Source: Dongshaea marina (lineage in GTDB: Bacteria > Pseudomonadota > Gammaproteobacteria > Enterobacterales > Aeromonadaceae). From it: a DNA stretch of 64,000 bases. Numbering within the stretch: the stretch's first letter is position 1; every line of letters begins with the position of its first letter. Location: positions 4,167,658-4,231,657 of the forward strand of contig NZ_CP028897.1 in the NCBI RefSeq assembly GCF_003072645.1, read 5' to 3'. The position numbers were made by a program, and so were the translations under genes. Positions 53,862 to 64,000 of the stretch are shown in pieces. Under the pieces are notes generated by a model. The model was given only the letters and a program-made list of their open reading frames with translations. It did not search any database and was not told the origin of the DNA.

Positions 53862-56077
53862 TTGGCGAGCCACCAGCGATTCTCGCTTCTCTTCGGCTCC
53901 CAACAGGCTTCATCGCTCAACAAAAATTTAGATAAACTGGTACCACTGATGACTAGGCAGGACTCTTCCATCCAGCATCGTCGCTATTATTGGCTACATC
54001 GGCTGATCATTCTTAACTACCCCAACCTCAACTATGGGTTACGGGCTGGCTGCTCTTTGCTGTCGCTGCTGTTCGGAGGGTTGCTACTGGGAGATACTGC
54101 GGCTGGGATCACCGCCTCACTGGGGATGATTGCCGCTCTCATTTGCGGCGCCGATGAACCCAAGCCCAAATTCTGGAGAAAGGGTGCTGCAAGCTGCCTG
54201 AGCTTTTTTATCGCACCTTTGCTGCTGCTCAGTGGATTGCACTGGCAGATCCCACCCATTGTGCTGTTTTTTGTGCTCACCTTTGGCTGCGCCATGTTCA
54301 GTGTCCAGGGACCGATGGCTGCCCGGCTCGGGATCGCCAACCTGCTGCTGATCATCCTGAGCTTTCCGGCCCCTGGCAATCAGCCTTTGTGGTTTGCCCC
54401 CAGCCTATATGTGCTGGGAGCTGTGAACTACCTTGTGATCAGCCGAGTCTGGCAGCTCCTCTGGCCCTTTAAGCAGCTTAGGGAGAATATTGCAGACTAC
54501 TATCTGACCCTGGCTCAATATACAGAGCTCAAGTGTGAACTGATCCTCAAGAAGCCTTTTGATAACAGTGAGCTACTCCCCTGCAGCAAAAGCTCACCAA
54601 GCTTGCCTTTGATGGCGAGCAACTACTGCGCAACCTGCAGGGTCAATCCAATAGGGAGCTCAAGAAACTCAGGGAGCTGTTTTTTCTCGCAGAAGAGCTC
54701 CACGAGCTACTGAGCTCCAGTACCCATGCTCCGGGGGAGCTCTACCCCCTGTTTCGCTCAGCCAATGTTGCTCCGGCGTTTCGAGCCCTGATGAGTCACT
54801 TCGCAAGCCAATTTAAGGCTCTGAGTCAAGCAACACTACATCATAAGTTTATCCGTCCCATGCCATTGGGAGCCGTGCTTATCCAGTTCCGCCAGCAGCT
54901 GGCGGCGGCTCCTGCGGCCCACCAGGATCTGGCACTGCTGGCCCGGGAGCATTTTGACTATACCAGCGGGCTGATCCACCGCATGCGCCCTGCCTATCGC
55001 CACTCGATCACCCCACTGCCTCCCGGCAATGGCTGGCTCAAAGATCTCTGGCTAAACCTCACACCTCAATCCGCCACATTCAGGTATTCCCTGCGGTATG
55101 CCTGCTGTATGGCGGTCGGTTATCAATTGGGGTTACTGCTCAATGTCGAGAACAGTTACTGGATCATGATGACCATCTCCATTGTGATGCAGAGTGATTA
55201 CGTCTCAACCCAGAGTAAGGCCCTGCACCGGGCTATCGGCACCCTGATCGGACTGCTGGTTTCGGTGATTATCATCTCTCAATCGCCCCCTCACTGGCTC
55301 ACCCTGCTACTGATCTCCGTGGTAACTCCCTTTTTCTACGCCTTCATTCGTACCAATTACGCGGTTGCCGCTGCCGGGATCACAGTATTCGTAATGTTGG
55401 AGTACCAGATCCTGCGCCATGCCGGGTTGGGGTTTATTCTGCCCAGGCTGTGGGACACCCTGATCGGCTGTGGTCTGGCGATTATCGCCAACCTCATTCT
55501 CTGGCCCCAGTGGCAGAGTAACCGATTGCGTGAACAGATCCGCCTTACTCTGCTATCCCTTGAGCAATTTATGGAGGCGCTGCTATGTAGCTACGCAAGC
55601 TCGGAAGCGGATCAGGAGGATGCCTTAGAGAAGCAGCGACTTCTCAGTTACCAGGCACAAAATGAGTTGGTCACCCGCTATCAACAGGCCCTTCGCGAGC
55701 CGATGCATAGCGGCTTTTACTTAGATAGGGTCAAGGGGATCCGTCTTGTGACCCATACCCTGCTCAACCAGATGACCAACCTGGCACTCATCGCAAAACA
55801 GAGTGTCAAGCTCCCGGCTGAGCAACACGGTGAGCTGCAACGCGCGGTCGAGCTTGGATTTCAAAGCTGTCAGCACCTGCTGGAGGGCTCAGATGTTAAG
55901 TGGCCCAACACTCTGTATGAAGTTCAGCTCATCGCCAATCACAGCCTGCCCCAGGCCAAACAGCGGCAGATTGTGTATCAGACCCGGCTGGTGATCCAGT
56001 TACTCAGGGAGCTATTTGATCAGATCAAGTCGTTGGACGAGCATAAGGCAGCGGGGGCTAGCCCCCGCATCGATTAA
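53862..56077 (+). CDS. FUSC/YccS-type inner membrane protein, interrupted by a single-base frameshift
   Basis: Fusaric acid resistance-like membrane protein with two halves, each a hydrophobic bundle followed by a soluble helical domain; E. coli YccS/YhfK are the closest type. The first frame runs from TTG 53862 (AAGGAG eight bases upstream) and drifts out of sense after KKPFDNSELLP at about 54578, ending at 54713. The second frame then reads QQKLTKLAFDGEQLLRNLQG... and the second membrane half to 56077. Adding one C to the C4 run at 54578-54581 fuses them to 738 residues, a normal length. Substrate unknown (exporter inferred). Confidence 0.85.
56051..56068. terminator. GC hairpin over the FUSC stop region
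   Basis: Perfect stem GCGGGGGC/GCCCCCGC with two-base loop inside the last FUSC codons, facing the convergent DUF1338 gene. No T run; possible transcription pause. Confidence 0.4.
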
Positions 56078-56087
56078 GGCAGAAGCC

Positions 56088-56888
56088 TCAGGACTGGGTG
56101 TCAGTGCTTTCAAAGAGTTTATCGGCGGAGGCTGCTACAAATCCTGTATACAGCTCACCATCCGCCTTGGGATAACGCCTTGCAAACTCATAGAAGCAGC
56201 CGGGAATGGTGCTGGCCCCATCACTGAAGTGAACCTCAACCGGATCGGCCAGGATGGAGGATTGCTCCAGCAACACCTCAGGTGAGCCCTTGATGGCACC
56301 CCCACTCAAGTTTAGGGGAAAGCCAGCACCGCTCAGGGTCTGGTTAACCTCCTCAAGAGAGGCGAAGTTGGTTAAACGATTGACATCCACCGTAAAGTGA
56401 TTGGCCCGGAAACCAAAAGCTGCCAGCCAGGCGGCGTACTCACTCTCTTTGAGAAGGCTCTGATACGTTTCGATTGAGGCTTGCCAGGGCGCACCCGACC
56501 AGAGAAATTCGGGAGATTCCGTCACAGAGGCATCCACCCCTTCCAGAAGCTCGGCCACCCTCTGTTGAAGCTCGTCCGAGCATTCCTCTAAAATCAGCTC
56601 ACTGATAAACACCTTGGGAGCCTCTGGGTCCGGATGCTCATAGTGATGGGCCCTGAGTTTCTTCTGTGCAAAGTGATAATCTCCACAGCACTGATAACCC
56701 ACAGCTTCAAAGTGTTGGGCAAGCTTCGGAAGGTCCACTCTCGGGTCACCATAGGTTCGAAGGGCGATGTGATCATTGATCACCTGTTCGCCGCCACCGA
56801 GTAGCTGATGAATTCGCATCGCGCTCGGAGTTAAATTCAAAAAATCCTTCCACAGAGCCTCAAACAGCGGGCGATAATCCTGGTTCAT
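56088..56888 (-). CDS. DUF1338 family protein (HglS-like dioxygenase fold)
   Basis: 266 residues covering the DUF1338 family (NDHIALRTYGDPRVDLPKLAQHF; HHYEHPDPEAPKVFISELILEE; FRANHFTVDVNRL; EVHFSDGASTIPGCFYEFARRYP). Known members such as HglS are Fe(II) 2-oxoadipate dioxygenase/decarboxylases of lysine catabolism. Histidines in NDHIALR and NHFTVDV and a conserved Glu are likely metal ligands. It is downstream of astD but behind a terminator. A role in amino acid breakdown is inferred from family and context; the exact substrate is unknown. Confidence 0.85.
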   Translation of the reverse strand: MNQDYRPLFEALWKDFLNLTPSAMRIHQLLGGGEQVINDHIALRTYGDPRVDLPKLAQHFEAVGYQCCGDYHFAQKKLRAHHYEHPDPEAPKVFISELILEECSDELQQRVAELLEGVDASVTESPEFLWSGAPWQASIETYQSLLKESEYAAWLAAFGFRANHFTVDVNRLTNFASLEEVNQTLSGAGFPLNLSGGAIKGSPEVLLEQSSILADPVEVHFSDGASTIPGCFYEFARRYPKADGELYTGFVAASADKLFESTDTQS

Positions 56889-56906
56889 ACTCTCCTCCCT
56901 CTTAAA

Positions 56907-56929
56907 AAAGCCAGTCCAGGGCTGGCTTT
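56907..56929 (-). terminator. Terminator after astD
   Basis: Stem AAAGCCAG/CTGGCTTT (56907-56914 with 56922-56929), followed on the minus strand by a T run. Its position six bases after the restored astD stop (56935) supports that stop. Confidence 0.85.
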
Positions 56930-56934
56930 ATCGA

Positions 56935-59415
<2,481 letters not shown>

Positions 59416-59622
59416 CTAACTATCACCTCCTGGTTTAATTCTTCCTTAGTTGCCAGAGCACTTCTGTCTGAAATATCTTTTCGAGCGCGGCCGGATGTTT
59501 CAGCACCTGCTTAGTCCTGTGTCACAGGCCCTGGATAGGCTTATGACTCACACCGCCGCGCCCAAAGACAGAGCCGTGATACCTGCCACAGCTCTGTGTC
59601 TCGCGAAAATGCGCTCAATCGA

Positions 59623-61188
<1,566 letters not shown>

Positions 61189-61275
61189 TGGTACGAGAGG
61201 AGGGACTTGAACCCTCACAGTGTCACCACCGGCGGATTTTGAATCCGCTGCGTCTACCGATTCCGCCACTCTCGC
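61189..61275 (-). tRNA. tRNA-Leu(CAA)
   Basis: 87 bases on the minus strand, class II with long variable arm, anticodon loop TTCAAAA giving CAA, T-loop GTTCAAGTC, CCA encoded. Acceptor stem has a G-T pair at 1:72. Confidence 0.95.
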
Positions 61276-61318
61276 ACTGAAGATAAGCTGTTGCAGGCGT
61301 TCATCTGCAACAGCGGCG

Positions 61319-61346
61319 ATTATACGGATAATCGATCCCACGGCAA
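61319..61346 (-). promoter_or_regulatory. Promoter of tRNA-Leu
   Basis: Minus-strand -35 TTGCCG (61341-61346), 16-base spacer, perfect -10 TATAAT (61319-61324), GC-rich discriminator. A seven-base-pair hairpin (GTTGCAG/CTGCAAC) lies in the tRNA leader. Confidence 0.75.
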
Positions 61347-61487
61347 GATTTTTTTTCCAAAAACAGCAGCTTGCTCAAAATGAGAGCAGCTCGGACATAA
61401 AACAGCCCCTTTTCATCCCGGGTCAGATGACAAGGTATGCCGAATATGGCAGCATCGAGCCAGTGCAACCTCAATGACGAAGAGCCT

Positions 61488-62012
61488 ATGGCCCGCAGGA
61501 ATAACAAGAGTAAACCCGCCCCGGAGCAGCTGGTCCCACATATCCATAAGCTTGCTCCCATTAGTGAGCGTCCGGATCTTATCCCTAGATTGCTAGCCAT
61601 GGTTACCGACTGGGTCATCGTCCTGCCACTGGTCATACTGGCCGTGGCCATCGCCTACCTGTTCTGCCTCACGGCTCAATATTTGGGGCTCTATCATCCG
61701 GCGACATCCGAGAGCTTTCTGACCAGTATCAGCCGCGAGCCCCTGTTCCAGGTCTGGGTCTGGGGGATCTATCTGGGTTACTATGTCCGGGGCTGGACCC
61801 TCACCGGCCAGACGTTTGGCCTGAGAGTGTGGAATCTTAAGATCCAAAACCAGGATCAAAGCCTCATCACCATTACCCAGGCTCTGATCCGTCTGCTCAC
61901 CTCCGCCTGCGGCCTTGGCAACCTTACCATACTGATCGATCGCAAGGATCTACAGACTTTTCAGGACATCATGGCCAAGTGTGAAATGATCAAAATCCCA
62001 GCCAAAGCCTAA
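61488..62012 (+). CDS. RDD family membrane protein
   Basis: 174 residues from ATG 61488 (MARRNNKSKPAPEQL); an in-frame ATG at 61437 has AAGG too close to it. The RDD hallmark is RLLAMVTDWVIVLPLVI, followed by a second helix, then YYVRGWTLTGQTFGLRVWNLKI and RLLTSACGLG. Function of such single-domain RDD proteins is largely unknown; membrane transport or ion homeostasis has been proposed for some. Confidence 0.85.
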   Translation: MARRNNKSKPAPEQLVPHIHKLAPISERPDLIPRLLAMVTDWVIVLPLVILAVAIAYLFCLTAQYLGLYHPATSESFLTSISREPLFQVWVWGIYLGYYVRGWTLTGQTFGLRVWNLKIQNQDQSLITITQALIRLLTSACGLGNLTILIDRKDLQTFQDIMAKCEMIKIPAKA

Positions 62013-62062
62013 GCTCTGTCGACAAGCTAACTCTAAAAGTTGTCTGGGATATCATCCGGGCT

Positions 62063-62088
62063 CGGTGCCAGAGTGGACGCTGGCACCG
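62063..62088. terminator. Hairpin between RDD and CYTH genes
   Basis: Stem CGGTGCCAG/CTGGCACCG (62063-62071 with 62080-62088) between convergent genes; no clear T run. Confidence 0.45.
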
Positions 62089-62185
62089 GGCATTCAGGAG
62101 CGATTCACCGCGTGGCCTTGCATCATATCCGGGCAACCGACTCTCGAATTGAAACTATGTACCAGGCTCTCTATATTTTCCTGGA

Positions 62186-63145
62186 TCAGGACTCCTGAGC
62201 CTTATGCACCAGGTGCTCCATCAGTCCCAGGGTGGTGAGCAGCAGCTCGCGCTCCCCTAAGGCCACCAGAGTCTCTTCACGGGAGGTGTTTGCTTCAAGC
62301 TCTTCAAGCAGTTGCTTGAGGATGAGCTGCCAGGCGAGCGGCTCCAGGCCCCCGAGCTGTCTCAGCCCCTGGCTCACGGCCTTAATCCCCAGGATTAGCT
62401 CCGAACGCGCCCTATCATCTCCCTGCTGCCAATAGATCTCCTGATGATAGAGCCAGTGTTCAAGTCCTGAACCGATAAGTTGCTCCGTAGACAGTCGCTC
62501 CGTTGTCAGGGTCTTACACCCAAGAGGAGCGCCCTCTGCCAGGGCAAAGCCCCTCTGCGCCTTAGAGGCCAGACCAAAGCGCAGCCCATCAACCTCATGA
62601 ATAAGCTTTCGTGACAAGGCAAACAGGGCTTCTCCCCTGCCCTTTAAAAGCTCAAGCTCCAGCTCATGAATCGGCTCGTGCAGCTCGGTTGCAACTATTG
62701 CTCCTCGATCCAGAACCACCTCAACCTCACTCTTCTGATCCCAGCCAAGCTTCCACAGAGTCCTTTCAAAGTCTGTGGTAAAAAGCTTAGTCAGTTCTTG
62801 CTGGATCTGAGGCAGGCCAGCCTCTTTAGGCCAAATTTCTTTGGGAAAATCGCTAAGCCTGGGCCAGGGCCAGGGCTCCTCAAGTTTAATATTGTATTCA
62901 CTTCGCTGGTGCAGCCCGCCAATCACCCTGCCCGATGTCTTGATGGTCTGCTCAAGATAACCGCCATCCTGGCGAACTCTCAGCCCCAGCCGCCACTGCC
63001 AGAGCTGGCGTGCCGGGGTATCGAAATAGCTATTTTTCAGATGAAACTGGCGCTCCCCTAATAGATCCAACCCTGAAAGAAGCTGCTTAATCTTCTTATC
63101 TGATTGATTTTGAAGTAGAAACTTGATCTCGATCTCTTTGGTCAT
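62186..63145 (-). CDS. CYTH domain protein (YgiF-like triphosphatase)
   Basis: 319 residues from ATG 63145. The CYTH tunnel motif EIEIKF is at the N-terminus, followed by YFDTPARQLWQWRLGLRVR, QTIKTSGRVIGGLHQRSEYN and ELELELLKG, closely like E. coli YgiF, an inorganic triphosphatase. The C-terminal helical part corresponds to only the beginning of a CHAD domain and ends at LMEHLVHKAQES, over 100 residues shorter than YgiF. No single-base change that extends it convincingly was found. Confidence 0.88.
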   Translation of the reverse strand: MTKEIEIKFLLQNQSDKKIKQLLSGLDLLGERQFHLKNSYFDTPARQLWQWRLGLRVRQDGGYLEQTIKTSGRVIGGLHQRSEYNIKLEEPWPWPRLSDFPKEIWPKEAGLPQIQQELTKLFTTDFERTLWKLGWDQKSEVEVVLDRGAIVATELHEPIHELELELLKGRGEALFALSRKLIHEVDGLRFGLASKAQRGFALAEGAPLGCKTLTTERLSTEQLIGSGLEHWLYHQEIYWQQGDDRARSELILGIKAVSQGLRQLGGLEPLAWQLILKQLLEELEANTSREETLVALGERELLLTTLGLMEHLVHKAQES

Positions 63146-63305
63146 AAACACAACCCTGTAGGCTAACCGGATGATAAGGAAAAATTCTGCCCAAACAGCA
63201 GGATGTTGACTCAAAAACAAACAGTTTTTGCTGTTTTATTTCCCGCACTGTTAAGATAACATGCCCGCTGTTTTGAGGTGTTACTCCATTAACACAGGTA
63301 AAAAT

Positions 63306-63986
63306 ATGCCAGTAAATACGATTCTAGGGTTGTTTGCCAAGTCGCCGATAAAACCGCTGGAAAAGCACATCACCAAGGTGCATGAGTGCTGTGAACAGTT
63401 GGTGCCTTTCTTTGAAGCGATGAACGCCCGTGATTTCGAGCGAGCTCAGCAGATCCGCGATCAGATATCTCAGCTAGAGAAAGAGGCTGATACCCTCAAG
63501 CGCGATATCCGTCTGCGCCTTCCACGGGGCCTGTTTATGCCCGTTGAGCGTACCGACATGCTTGAGCTCCTGACTCAACAAGACAAAATAGCCAATAAAT
63601 CCAAAGACATTGCCGGACGGACTATCGGCCGCCAGCTGGAGATCCCTGTCGAGATACAGGAAGATTTCATGGCGTACCTCAAACGTTGTATCGATGCCTC
63701 TGCTCAGGCACAAAAGGCGATCAACGAACTGGATGAGCTTCTTGAAACCGGCTTTAAGGGCCGTGAAGTCGAACTGGTCTCTGAGATGATCCACCAGCTG
63801 GATATGATCGAAGATGACACAGACTCGATGCAGATCGGTCTTTGCCGGGAGCTCCAGGCGATCGAAAACAACTACAATCCGGTTGATGTGATGTTCCTGT
63901 ATCGCATTCTGGAGTGGGTTGGAGATCTCGCCGATCAGGCTGAGCGCGTCGGCGCCCGCCTGGAACTGATGCTCGCGCGTTCGTAA
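63306..63986 (+). CDS. DUF47/TIGR00153 family PhoU-like protein
   Basis: 226 residues from ATG 63306 (MPVNTILGLFAKSPIKPLEKHI), all-helical PhoU-related protein with repeated acidic/coiled segments (LPFFEAMNARDFERAQQI-type first helix pair; EDDTDSMQIGLCRELQAIE). Members are usually encoded directly before a low-affinity phosphate transporter (Pit) and probably regulate it; the window ends 14 bases after this stop, so that gene cannot be seen. Start corrected from an unconserved 15-residue leader. Confidence 0.92.
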   Translation: MPVNTILGLFAKSPIKPLEKHITKVHECCEQLVPFFEAMNARDFERAQQIRDQISQLEKEADTLKRDIRLRLPRGLFMPVERTDMLELLTQQDKIANKSKDIAGRTIGRQLEIPVEIQEDFMAYLKRCIDASAQAQKAINELDELLETGFKGREVELVSEMIHQLDMIEDDTDSMQIGLCRELQAIENNYNPVDVMFLYRILEWVGDLADQAERVGARLELMLARS

Positions 63987-64000
63987 ACTTTACTACGGTA

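Overview
The window is a gammaproteobacterial chromosome segment. Three blocks follow the order known from E. coli and Vibrio: lptD-surA-pdxA-rsmA-apaH; queG/nnr-tsaE-amiB-mutL-miaA-hfq-hflX-hflK-hflC followed by purA; and orn, tRNA-Gly array, rsgA, psd. Fumarate reductase frdABCD, the EF-P modification genes epmA/epmB with efp, a MutH-type MutL lacking the endonuclease motif, and RND/TolC and Lpt outer-membrane systems all fit a facultatively anaerobic, motile Gram-negative, perhaps of the Aeromonadales/Alteromonadales-Vibrio neighbourhood. The genus is a guess. No phage, transposase, CRISPR array or rRNA was seen; this is mostly core genome.

Layout. 0-6.1 kb: tolC, an RND adaptor with an unusual low-complexity tail, and an HAE1-type RND pump. 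6.1-8.6 kb: a periplasmic solute-binding protein, a small orphan, a membrane-anchored Mrr-like nuclease and a DJ-1/PfpI protein. 8.8-15.3 kb: lptD (frameshifted), surA, pdxA, rsmA and apaH, with no apaG. 15.3-19.8 kb: a dispersed repeat, a CNT nucleoside transporter, rubrerythrin, folA (frameshifted) and the yjjB/yjjP exporter pair. 19.9-23.1 kb: obgE, rpmA and rplU opposite ispB. 23.1-34.9 kb: the second repeat copy, purA and the hfl-hfq-miaA-mutL-amiB-tsaE-nnr superoperon. 34.9-41.5 kb: queG, a hypothetical gene, five tRNA-Gly(GCC), orn, rsgA, psd and a DASS dicarboxylate transporter. 41.6-45.6 kb: two tandem dCache chemoreceptors. 45.6-53.4 kb: epmA, frdABCD, a Wzz protein, efp and epmB. 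53.4-56.1 kb: the third repeat copy and a FUSC-family membrane protein (frameshifted). 56.1-60.8 kb: a DUF1338 gene and the arginine succinyltransferase genes astD, astA, astC (astD and astC frameshifted). 61-64 kb: tRNA-Leu(CAA), an RDD protein, a CYTH phosphatase and a PhoU-like DUF47 protein.

Two functional themes stand out. One is anaerobic C4-dicarboxylate metabolism: frdABCD, the YjjP/YjjB pair linked to succinate export in E. coli, and a DASS carrier. The other is translation quality: EF-P and its two modifying enzymes, MiaA, QueG, TsaE, RsmA, ObgE, RsgA and HflX.

The most important observation concerns sequence quality or gene integrity. Six genes (lptD, folA, nnr, a FUSC gene, astD, astC) are broken by nine events. 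Each looks like loss of exactly one G/C from a short G or C run, and adding one base each time restores a full-length family member. Two of the six, lptD and folA, are normally essential, so consensus error from a homopolymer-prone sequencing method is the leading explanation. No convincing novel defence or biosynthetic system was found. The most novel non-coding signal is an intergenic repeat family in which a 10-bp hairpin stem shows compensatory changes between copies.
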